From: an uncultured Clostridia bacterium
GTDB lineage: Bacteria > Bacillota > Clostridia > Oscillospirales > Acutalibacteraceae
Length of the DNA: 64,000 nucleotides
Assembly (NCBI GenBank): GCA_937920235.1
Contig: CALGUK010000010.1
Location: forward strand, 17,349-81,348
Reading direction: 5' to 3'
Shown here: positions 24,883-32,222 of the stretch, piece by piece
How the letters are laid out: each line of letters opens with the position of its first letter
How positions within the stretch are numbered: position 1 is the first letter of the stretch
Position numbers and translations under genes: made by a program
The notes under the pieces: generated by a model
What the model was told of the DNA's origin: nothing
Databases searched by the model: none
What the model saw: only the letters and a program-made list of their open reading frames with translations

Positions 24883-25533
24883 TTATTTGAGATATTTTAT
24901 AATACTTTCCGCTATAATTTCATATGCGCCCGCATTGACGTGCAGACCGTCGTATGTGAATTCTCTTTTAAGCATACCGTCATCGTCAGAAAGCTTGTCG
25001 GTAAGGTCAAGCCAGATGCATCCGTATTTTTTACACAGGTTTCGATATTCACGGTTCAGCTCTTTAATTTTATTGTTGTTACGCTTTTCATGCCGATCGC
25101 GCATATTTTCGTTTATAGGATAGACCGCCTGGAATATAAAGTTGATTCCGGGGCAGGCCTTTTTGCTGTTATTTATTATGCTTTCAACATTGCAAAGTGT
25201 CATTTCAAGAGGCAGACCTCTTCCGATATCATTGGTGCCGATAAGCAGGACGAGATTTTTCGGCTTGATGCACAATACATTTTCCTCAAGTCTTTCAAGC
25301 AGTCTGTCAGTAGTGTCACCGCTTATACCTCTGTTATAAACTGCCTGACCGGACTTTGCGGAAAAGTCATAAAACAGCTCATACCAATTAAAAAAATCTG
25401 TGATGGAGTCGCCCAGAAGTACGGTCTGATTACACAATGCAAATTTTTTATTAAGACGGGTATAATTATTTTTTTTATTATTTTTTTCACGGTCATATTC
25501 CGTGATTTTCGAGTAATCCTTTTTAAACAGCAT
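24883..25533 (-). CDS. SGNH/GDSL-family hydrolase
   Basis: This 216-residue protein has the SGNH hydrolase blocks: block I LLGDSITDF (about 39-47, nucleophile Ser), block II glycine in NRGISGDTTDRL (about 67-78), block III asparagine in GTNDIGRG (about 98-105) and block V with Asp and His in TYDGLHVNAGAY (about 193-204). There is no signal peptide, so it should be cytoplasmic. Such enzymes deacylate lysophospholipids, acetylated sugars or other esters; the substrate is open. It follows an alpha/beta hydrolase gene by 14 bases on the minus strand, so the two are probably cotranscribed. Confidence 0.88.
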   Translation of the reverse strand: MLFKKDYSKITEYDREKNNKKNNYTRLNKKFALCNQTVLLGDSITDFFNWYELFYDFSAKSGQAVYNRGISGDTTDRLLERLEENVLCIKPKNLVLLIGTNDIGRGLPLEMTLCNVESIINNSKKACPGINFIFQAVYPINENMRDRHEKRNNNKIKELNREYRNLCKKYGCIWLDLTDKLSDDDGMLKREFTYDGLHVNAGAYEIIAESIIKYLK

Positions 25534-25547
25534 ATTATAATAAGCCT

Positions 25548-26588
25548 CTATTCATTGAGAAAATCTCTTTTCATAACACACTCTTCAAAGAATGTGCTTG
25601 CAGTTTCCATAACCGATAAATCTTCTTTGGTGATAAGGGAATAATCAATGTTCTGATAAATTTCATATGCCTCGGGAGAATTTTCACCGAGAGCGGCAAT
25701 TCTCGCAAAGGTGTCATTCATATACTGCTCGGCATCCTTGGCAAGATAGACATTGTGGTATTTTGTCTCATAAAGCACTGTTCTGGCATTCGGATTATTC
25801 TCAATTTTACTTTTTTTACCAACAGGACTGTTCTTTAACGTGACCTGCATATCGTTTCCGCCGTGCATTACAAGAGTGGGAATACTGTTGCTGTTTATAG
25901 TGTCGCAGGAGCGAAGAATACCTGCTCTGCCGAAACGGATAAGATTAAGAATGTCAAAGAATGGGCTGAGAACAGATAAATTGAGCTTGGTTTTGGACTT
26001 TGCGATGTCACGGATAAGCTTATTCATTGAATTAAAGGGAGAAAAAGCCACGATACCCTTTATCTCGGTGTCGGGCAACAATGCCGCCACATTGCATACA
26101 CTGTAAGCCCCCCAGGAATGACCCGCAAGAAGAAGCGGCATATCCTTTAAGTCTTCTCTTGAAGCGACAAATTCAATTGCATGTCTGAGGTCAATTATGC
26201 CCTGTGCAAAGCCGTTGAGCTTTTCGCCTTCAGAACTGCAGGTTCCCGTGTTATCGTAGGCAAGAACAATATATCCCTTTTGTGCAAAATAATTGATTTC
26301 GGTTGTATAGGCAAGATGGCCCGCACCCATACCGTGTGAAAAAACTATAACAGCCTTATATGAATCAGCCTTTGCACCGGTGTAGAGAAAGCCGCTAAGA
26401 GTCTGACCTTTGTCAGACTTGAAACTGACAGGTCTTGCATTGAGATTGTCAAAATTTTTAGCCTTGAGATATTTCAGATTGTCGTTTCCTTCGCATCTTC
26501 CGGAAAATCCTGCACTGTTCATAATTGCATTGGCAATTGCAAAAAGAACAACACATATAACTGCAAATGCCGCTAAAAAATAAATCAT
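25548..26588 (-). CDS. membrane-anchored alpha/beta hydrolase
   Basis: This 346-residue protein has one N-terminal membrane helix (1-22), then an alpha/beta hydrolase fold. It shows FSHGMGAG (oxyanion region, about 84-91), the nucleophile elbow GHSWGAY (about 156-162), an acid-loop candidate MHGGNDMQV (about 242-250) and a late histidine in YHNVY (about 279). It resembles serine aminopeptidase S33/bacterial lysophospholipase-like proteins. The ATG follows AAAAAGGAAG. It is the upstream member of a pair with the SGNH hydrolase, suggesting joint lipid or ester turnover, by inference. Confidence 0.85.
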   Translation of the reverse strand: MIYFLAAFAVICVVLFAIANAIMNSAGFSGRCEGNDNLKYLKAKNFDNLNARPVSFKSDKGQTLSGFLYTGAKADSYKAVIVFSHGMGAGHLAYTTEINYFAQKGYIVLAYDNTGTCSSEGEKLNGFAQGIIDLRHAIEFVASREDLKDMPLLLAGHSWGAYSVCNVAALLPDTEIKGIVAFSPFNSMNKLIRDIAKSKTKLNLSVLSPFFDILNLIRFGRAGILRSCDTINSNSIPTLVMHGGNDMQVTLKNSPVGKKSKIENNPNARTVLYETKYHNVYLAKDAEQYMNDTFARIAALGENSPEAYEIYQNIDYSLITKEDLSVMETASTFFEECVMKRDFLNE

Positions 26589-26654
26589 AATATCTTCCTT
26601 TTTCCCTTTATTGATTTTTATTTTACCATAATGACAGAATTTTGCAACATTTTT

Positions 26655-26683
26655 GTTGCGGGAGCAAGGATATTATTGTATAA
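26655..26683 (+). promoter_or_regulatory. promoter of the XRE regulator, with a small inverted repeat
   Basis: TTGCGG (26655-26660), 17 bases, TATAAT (26678-26683). GCAACA (26643-26648) and TGTTGC (26653-26658) form an inverted repeat over the -35 box, a possible self-operator. Confidence 0.55.
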
Positions 26684-26705
26684 TTATAAAAAGAGGTGAG
26701 ATGAA

Positions 26706-27068
26706 ATGGAGTGTTTTCGTCAACTTAAAATTATCAGAAAAGCCAATAAGTTAAGCCAGCAACAGCTTGCGGACATTCTGGGTATTTCCCGTTCAACATA
26801 TTGCAGCTATGAAACGGGCAGACGCTCTCCGGATGTGGATACGATTGTCAGATTGGCTGAATTTTACAGAATACCGCTCAATGATTTTTTATTGACAATT
26901 CAGGATAAAGAGGTTGCAGAAAATAATTCCTATGACAATCCGGACGATGTCAGATTTTTATCTCAGCTCAACCGTAAGGAGATTGAGCTTATCTGTAAAT
27001 ACCGAGTGATGAGCGAAGAAGAAAAGGCAGAACTGCTTAAATTTATAAACGATAAAAACGATGAATAA
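26706..27068 (+). CDS. XRE-family helix-turn-helix regulator
   Basis: This 120-residue DNA-binding protein has a Cro/C1-type HTH at residues 6-60 (LSQQQLADILGISRSTYCSYETGRRSPDVDTIVRLAEFY). A short acidic linker follows, then a helical C-terminal segment with a two-helix EEEKAELLKFI pattern often seen after such domains. No phage or toxin gene is nearby. Targets are unknown; divergent placement relative to the hydrolase pair makes those genes candidates. The ATG at 26706 follows AAGAGGTGAG. Confidence 0.85.
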   Translation: MECFRQLKIIRKANKLSQQQLADILGISRSTYCSYETGRRSPDVDTIVRLAEFYRIPLNDFLLTIQDKEVAENNSYDNPDDVRFLSQLNRKEIELICKYRVMSEEEKAELLKFINDKNDE

Positions 27069-27075
27069 AGAGTTT

Positions 27076-27106
27076 TCCCGAGGCTTTTGCTTCGGGATGC
27101 TTTTTT
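27076..27106 (+). terminator. terminator of the XRE regulator
   Basis: TCCCGA(G)GC pairs with GC(T)TCGGGA around TTTT (27076-27097), then TGCTTTTTTG. Confidence 0.9.
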
Positions 27107-27116
27107 GTTAGCCGTA

Positions 27117-27146
27117 TTGACTATTATGCTAATTTTATGGTAAAAT
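27117..27146 (+). promoter_or_regulatory. promoter of the DtxR-type regulator and flavoproteins
   Basis: TTGACT (27117-27122), 18 bases, TAAAAT (27141-27146), 30 bases before the start codon. Confidence 0.6.
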
Positions 27147-27175
27147 AATATAATAAACCGAAAAGGAAAAAATAT

Positions 27176-27562
27176 ATGAAAATTAACAATTATAATATGA
27201 CTTCATCACTCGAGGATTATCTTGAGGCGGTATTTGTCATATCAAAACAGAAAAGCAGTGTTAGACTTACTGATATAGCGGAATATCTCGGTGTTTCAAA
27301 GCCCAGCGTAAACCGTGCGGTCAATACGTTGACACAGAACGGATTTCTTGAGCACGAAACATATGGCGATATCGTCATAACTCCTCAGGGCGAAAGCTAT
27401 GCGGCAAATGTGCTGAGACGACACAAGCTTATTAAACTTTTTCTTATCGAAACTCTCGGAGTCGATGAAAAAACAGCCGAGAATGATGCGTGCCAGATGG
27501 AGCATGTTATGAGTGCAAGCACAATAGATAAGTTGTATGAATATCTTGAAAGGCAGGGCTGA
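27176..27562 (+). CDS. DtxR/MntR-family metal-dependent regulator
   Basis: This 128-residue protein has a winged helix (8-70, with SSLEDYLEAVFVI and VSKPSVNRAVNTL) and a dimerisation domain with metal ligands as in MntR/IdeR: HKLIKLFLIETLGV (about 83-96), then the END.CQMEH pattern (about 103-111). It lacks the SH3-like third domain, as in MntR. A manganese or iron repressor role is likely. It is followed after 3 bases by a flavoprotein gene, so it may control that operon. Confidence 0.88.
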   Translation: MKINNYNMTSSLEDYLEAVFVISKQKSSVRLTDIAEYLGVSKPSVNRAVNTLTQNGFLEHETYGDIVITPQGESYAANVLRRHKLIKLFLIETLGVDEKTAENDACQMEHVMSASTIDKLYEYLERQG

Positions 27563-27565
27563 ACA

Positions 27566-28813
27566 GTGTTCAAGGTAGCTGTAATAGGCGGAGGTGCATC
27601 AGGTCTTGCCTGCGCTATTGAACTTATGCACACGGTAAAAAACAAAGATGAAATAAAATTGACGGTTTTCGAGAAGCTTCCGCGTGTCGGCAAAAAAATT
27701 CTTGTAACAGGTAACGGCAGATGCAATCTTACAAATATGAATGCCGCTGTTAAGGGTTACAGAGGTGATGCGGAATTTGCAAAATCTGCTCTGAACAGAT
27801 ACACACCTGAAAGCAACATCCGTTTTTTCAATGAGATGGGACTTTATACAAGAACGGAAGATGAGGGCAGAGTGTATCCGCTGTCCAATCAGGCCGCATC
27901 CGTGCTTGATGCACTAAGATTTGAGTGTGCAAGACTCGGTGTCGAGCTTGTCTGTGATTATCAGGCAGTTCATCTCAAGTCCGTTTTTAACGGAGTAGTG
28001 AATAAGCTTGTCATCAATAACCGCGACCGCTTTGATTATGTTGTTGTTGCATCGGGCGGAAAAGCTGCCAAGGTTCACGGAACAGACGGTGATTCGTACG
28101 AGCTTCTTCGTATGATGGGACATAAAATTATTTCGCCTGCTCCTGCTCTTGTGTCCCTTAACTGCGAAAACTTTACAAAGGCGCTCAAGGGTGTGAGAGC
28201 CGTATGCAAAATGGAGCTTATAACTGACGGAAAAAAGGTTCTCGAAAATTACGGTGAAGTTCAGTTTACCGATTACGGACTTTCTGGAATTCCGATTATG
28301 CAGCTGTCACGCTTTGTTTCGGTTTCACCTTCGGAAAATATTTATATTTACCTTGATACTGTTCCCGATTTTTCCTATCAACAAATCTGTGATTATCTGT
28401 TTTCACGACGTGAAATTGATACGGGACTGTGTGAAAATATGCTCGGAGGAATAATGAATAAGCAACTCTGCATATCATTTATGAAAGAGTGTAATATTGC
28501 CCCCAATTTCAGAGTTAACGAGCTCAAAGACGATCAGCTGTATATGTTGGCAAAAATTCTCAAATGCTGGAAAATCAAGATAAAAACGGCAAGAGGATTT
28601 GATTTTGCCCAGGTGACCGCCGGCGGTGCGGACTGCTCACAGTTTAACCCCGGAACAATGGAGTCCTTGCTCGTGAAAAACCTTTTTTGCTGCGGCGAGG
28701 CTTTGAATATTGACGGTGACTGCGGCGGATATAATCTTCAGTGGGCGTGGAGCTCGGGAAGAACGGCAGGATATACCATAGGTGAGAGGATAAACAATGC
28801 TCAGAATCAGTGA
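27566..28813 (+). CDS. HI0933/YhiN-family flavoprotein (BaiN-like)
   Basis: This 415-residue FAD protein begins with the Rossmann motif VAVIGGGASGLACAIE (4-19) and has the family signature GKKILVTGNGRCNLTN (42-57), plus a C-terminal AGGADCSQFN and CGEALNIDGDCGGYNLQWAWSSG (about 355-400). The family includes BaiN (bile-acid reductase candidate), but most members are of unknown substrate. The GTG start at 27566 follows AGGGCTG within the end of the regulator gene. Its 3' end overlaps the next flavoprotein gene by 17 bases. Confidence 0.88.
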   Translation: MFKVAVIGGGASGLACAIELMHTVKNKDEIKLTVFEKLPRVGKKILVTGNGRCNLTNMNAAVKGYRGDAEFAKSALNRYTPESNIRFFNEMGLYTRTEDEGRVYPLSNQAASVLDALRFECARLGVELVCDYQAVHLKSVFNGVVNKLVINNRDRFDYVVVASGGKAAKVHGTDGDSYELLRMMGHKIISPAPALVSLNCENFTKALKGVRAVCKMELITDGKKVLENYGEVQFTDYGLSGIPIMQLSRFVSVSPSENIYIYLDTVPDFSYQQICDYLFSRREIDTGLCENMLGGIMNKQLCISFMKECNIAPNFRVNELKDDQLYMLAKILKCWKIKIKTARGFDFAQVTAGGADCSQFNPGTMESLLVKNLFCCGEALNIDGDCGGYNLQWAWSSGRTAGYTIGERINNAQNQ

Positions 28814-30392
28814 AATTAAACTTGACCTTGACTGTGATTTTCACGATATTGAAGATGAAGCAGCCAAAATCTTAAAAATAAATAAGAACAGACTTTTAAA
28901 GACCGAAATTTTCAAAAAGAGTGTAGATTGCCGTAAGGGCGAGGTGCGATTTGTTTTTACCGTGGACGTTATTGTTGACGGTGATGAGGATCGGATAATT
29001 GCAAAGCTTAATAATAGCCGTATATCAAAAAGTGCGAAATATGAATATGTTATTCCGCAATCCGCACGAAAAAGCACTCTTCCGCCGGTTGTTGCGGGCT
29101 TTGGTCCTGCGGGAATGTTTGCGGCACTCATACTTGCCAGAAGCGGTCATTGCCCCATTGTGGTTGAACGTGGCAAGGATGTGGATTCAAGAACGGCAGA
29201 TGTAAATAACTTCTGGACAAACCGTATCCTTGACGAAAACTCAAATATTCAGTACGGTGAAGGCGGTGCAGGAACATTTTCTGACGGCAAGCTCACCACT
29301 GGAATTAAAGACAGCCGTTGCAGATTTATATTTGAAGAATTCGTCAGACACGGCGCTCCGGATGATATACTCATCAATGCCAAGCCACATATCGGCACGG
29401 ATAAGCTGAAATCAACAGTTAAAAGTATCCGAGAGGAGATAATATCTCTCGGGGGAACGGTGCTTTTTGAAACACGGTTAACAAATATCATTGTTGCCAA
29501 TAATTTTATTCACGGTGTTACCGTGCAGGATAAATTCGGCAGAGAACACGATATCGAAACGGATGCACTGATTTTATCAGTAGGTCACTCAGCAAGGGAT
29601 ACCGTTGAAATGCTCTACGGCAAGGGCATAAATATGATGCAGAAGCCGTTTTCGGTGGGAGCCAGAATAGAGCATCCCCAGGAATTTATAAATACCGTGC
29701 AGTACGGTGAGTATAAGAATCACCCGAGTCTTAAGGCGGCCGACTATAAACTTGCCTGCCATCCTCCGCACGGAAGAGGAGCATATACCTTTTGTATGTG
29801 TCCGGGCGGTACCGTAGTGTGTGCATCATCGGAAAAGGGCGGTATGGTCACAAACGGTATGAGCGAGTATGCAAGAGACAAAGAAAATGCAAATTCCGCA
29901 ATTCTTGTCGGCATTGAGCCGGTGGATTTTCCGAGTGAACATCCTCTTTCGGGATTTTCTCTTCAAAGAGAGATCGAACAAAAAGCATTCTTACTCGGCG
30001 GAGAAGATTATACTGCTCCGGCTACGCTGGTCGGAGATTTTATCAAGGGGCAAAAATCCTCAAGGCTCGGTGCGGTGAAGCCCTCCTTCCCGACGGGTGT
30101 GGTCGCAGACGACATCAGCCGCGTTCTGCCCGAAAAGGTTGTTAATACAATGCGAGATGCTCTGCTTCAGATGGACAAAAAGCTTAAGGGCTTTGCAATG
30201 GAGGATGCGGTGCTGACTGCTCCCGAAACAAGAAGCTCATCACCTGTCAGAATAATACGCGACGAGTTTTTTCAGACTAATATCCGTGGACTCTATCCTT
30301 GCGGTGAGGGTGCAGGATATGCCGGAGGTATAGTTTCTGCAGGAGTGGACGGTGTCAGATGTGCTGAAGCAGTTCTCTCGGACGAGTGTTAA
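28797..30392 (+). CDS. FAD-dependent dehydrogenase-like protein (COG2509 type)
   Basis: This 531-residue protein has an N-terminal alpha/beta domain (1-90) followed by an FAD-binding core: PPVVAGFGPAGMFAALILA (about 96-114), the glutamate-binding strand PIVVERG (about 119), YGEGGAGTFSDGKL (about 153-166) and the C-terminal FAD motif PCGEGAGYAGGIVSAGVDG (about 500-518). The layout matches the uncharacterised COG2509 flavoproteins common in Clostridia. It overlaps the upstream flavoprotein by 17 bases, so it is translationally coupled. Redox partner and substrate are unknown. Confidence 0.88.
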   Translation: MLRISEIKLDLDCDFHDIEDEAAKILKINKNRLLKTEIFKKSVDCRKGEVRFVFTVDVIVDGDEDRIIAKLNNSRISKSAKYEYVIPQSARKSTLPPVVAGFGPAGMFAALILARSGHCPIVVERGKDVDSRTADVNNFWTNRILDENSNIQYGEGGAGTFSDGKLTTGIKDSRCRFIFEEFVRHGAPDDILINAKPHIGTDKLKSTVKSIREEIISLGGTVLFETRLTNIIVANNFIHGVTVQDKFGREHDIETDALILSVGHSARDTVEMLYGKGINMMQKPFSVGARIEHPQEFINTVQYGEYKNHPSLKAADYKLACHPPHGRGAYTFCMCPGGTVVCASSEKGGMVTNGMSEYARDKENANSAILVGIEPVDFPSEHPLSGFSLQREIEQKAFLLGGEDYTAPATLVGDFIKGQKSSRLGAVKPSFPTGVVADDISRVLPEKVVNTMRDALLQMDKKLKGFAMEDAVLTAPETRSSSPVRIIRDEFFQTNIRGLYPCGEGAGYAGGIVSAGVDGVRCAEAVLSDEC

Positions 30393-30426
30393 CAGCTATT
30401 TAATAAAGATGTAACTAAACTGTAAT

Positions 30427-30455
30427 TTGACAAAGGAAAATCCTGTTGTTATATT
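30427..30455 (+). promoter_or_regulatory. promoter of the pseudokinase gene
   Basis: TTGACA (30427-30432), 17 bases, TATATT (30450-30455), 41 bases before the start codon. Confidence 0.65.
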
Positions 30456-30495
30456 ATAATGTGGAAATATATTGTTGACGAAAGGGGACAGTATT

Positions 30496-32178
30496 ATGAA
30501 TTATGATAATCTTTGTATGAGCTGTATGAATGAGTTATATGGCGAAAAACAATGTCCCAAATGCGGATATTATGTTGATTCACCGCAAATTTCACCTTTT
30601 CTCCCTGTGAAAACACCTATCGGCGGAAAATATATTGTAGGAAAAGTGATTTCATCAAACAGCGAGGGTGTATCATATATCGCCTATGATGTTGACAGAC
30701 ATTCGCCTGTTGTAATAAGGGAATTCCTCCCGGAAAAGCTTATTGACAGACGCTCCGGAGAAACACAGGTCACCGTGAGAGAACCGTATAAAGAGTTATA
30801 TTATGATCTTATGGGAAAATTCCTTGACCTTTGGAGAAATCTTGCGAGAATCAGAGGCTTTTCGGCTCTGATACCTGTAATCGATATTGTTGAAGAGAAC
30901 AATACGGCTTATGCGGTAAGTGAGCATATCGAAAGTCTGCCGTTAAGAGAATTTTTACTTCGCAGCAAAACGGGATATCTTAATTGGGAAAAAGCAAAGC
31001 AACTCTTTATGCCCGTTTTATCTCTGCTTGCAAATCTTCATAAAATGGGAATTGTGCATAACGGTATCAGTCCCGATACCATGCTTATCGGACGCGACGG
31101 TAAGCTTCGTCTTTCAGGGTTTTCAATAAGCGAAGCACGATTTGAGGGCTCACCGCTTACTCCCGAACTTTATGAGGGGTACACCCCGGTTGAACAGTAC
31201 GGATATAATCTTGAAAGCGGTGCCTGGTCAGATGTTTATGCGTTCTGTGCTGTTGTTTACAGAGCACTTGTAGGAAGCGTTCCCCAGGATGCAGTTTCAC
31301 GTTCTTCAAGCGACAAGCTGATTATCCCTGCCCGATATGCCGAAATCATTCCGGTTTACGTAATTAATGCGTTGATGAACGGCTTGCAGGTTGACCCGAC
31401 TGACAGAACAAAAGATGTTGAAACCCTGCGCGAAGAGCTTTCCGCAACACCGTCAAATGTTGTTTCATCATATTCGGGCGTCAATGTTCCTGCTGATGAA
31501 AAAAAAGAAGCTCCCGTGCTTGTGATTGATGATGATGACTCACCGGGAAGAACAATACTTAAAACATTTCTGATTATTGTCGGTGTAGGGCTTCTAGCGT
31601 TTGCCGGCTGGTTTATTGCTGATAAGGTTTCACAGGCATCGCAAAATCAACCGGACGGACAAATAAACAATAACGTAGAAACCGTTGAGGTGCCAAACTT
31701 TGTAAACAGTTCATATGACCTTATCGCATCAAACCCTGTCCAGAACGAGAGGTTCACAATAAAGTCCGTGACAGAATACAGCGTTGATGTTGAAAAAGGA
31801 TATATCATTTCACAAAGTATAGATCCGGGTAAAATGGTTGAAAAAGGATCGGAGATAACCTTCGTCGTAAGTAAAGGACCTGAATATGTGCTTATTCCTC
31901 CCGTCAAAGAGCTTGATGCCGAGGTAGCAAAAGCACAGCTCGAGGAACTCGGATTCCAGGTCAAAATTATTGAAAAGACTAACGACGGCGATTATCCTGC
32001 AAACACCGTGGCAGAAGTGACACCCGGAGAGGGAACGAGTCAATATAAGGGTAGCGAAGTGTATCTTTCAATATGGGGAGAAGTGCCTGATAACGGACTC
32101 GGCTGGTTTGATGATGATACGGGTGATGATATAATTCCCGGAATTGACTTTGACGGCCTTTTCGGATGGTTAGGATAA
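30496..32178 (+). CDS. zinc-ribbon / pseudokinase / PASTA membrane protein
   Basis: This 560-residue protein combines four parts. A zinc-ribbon has CMSC and CPKC (residues 7-27). A protein-kinase-like domain follows (about 40-320), then a membrane helix (352-375, FLIIVGVGLLAFAGWFIADK) and two extracellular PASTA domains (about 395-463 and 464-532). Key kinase residues are degenerate: HRD reads HNGISPDTM, DFG is replaced by SGFSIS, and the lysine strand reads PVVIREFLPEKL. Catalysis is therefore doubtful. It resembles PrkC/IreK in topology and may bind peptidoglycan fragments outside while signalling by protein interaction. I use ATG 30496, with AAAGGGG nine bases upstream; an in-frame TTG at 30472 lacks a ribosome site. 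Confidence 0.85.
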   Translation: MNYDNLCMSCMNELYGEKQCPKCGYYVDSPQISPFLPVKTPIGGKYIVGKVISSNSEGVSYIAYDVDRHSPVVIREFLPEKLIDRRSGETQVTVREPYKELYYDLMGKFLDLWRNLARIRGFSALIPVIDIVEENNTAYAVSEHIESLPLREFLLRSKTGYLNWEKAKQLFMPVLSLLANLHKMGIVHNGISPDTMLIGRDGKLRLSGFSISEARFEGSPLTPELYEGYTPVEQYGYNLESGAWSDVYAFCAVVYRALVGSVPQDAVSRSSSDKLIIPARYAEIIPVYVINALMNGLQVDPTDRTKDVETLREELSATPSNVVSSYSGVNVPADEKKEAPVLVIDDDDSPGRTILKTFLIIVGVGLLAFAGWFIADKVSQASQNQPDGQINNNVETVEVPNFVNSSYDLIASNPVQNERFTIKSVTEYSVDVEKGYIISQSIDPGKMVEKGSEITFVVSKGPEYVLIPPVKELDAEVAKAQLEELGFQVKIIEKTNDGDYPANTVAEVTPGEGTSQYKGSEVYLSIWGEVPDNGLGWFDDDTGDDIIPGIDFDGLFGWLG

Positions 32179-32183
32179 ATAAA

Positions 32184-32217
32184 AAAAGAGGTATCACTGA
32201 TACCTCTTTTTTTATAT
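32184..32217. terminator. bidirectional terminator between convergent genes
   Basis: AAAAGAGGTATC (32184-32195) pairs with GATACCTCTTTT (32199-32210) around three bases, with A-run before and T-run after. Confidence 0.93.
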
Positions 32218-32222
32218 CCGGA

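Noticed and set aside
24940..25644. A 234-codon plus-strand frame opposite the SGNH hydrolase and the end of the alpha/beta hydrolase
   Set aside because: It spans two real minus-strand genes, including their junction, and has no recognisable domain or start signal.
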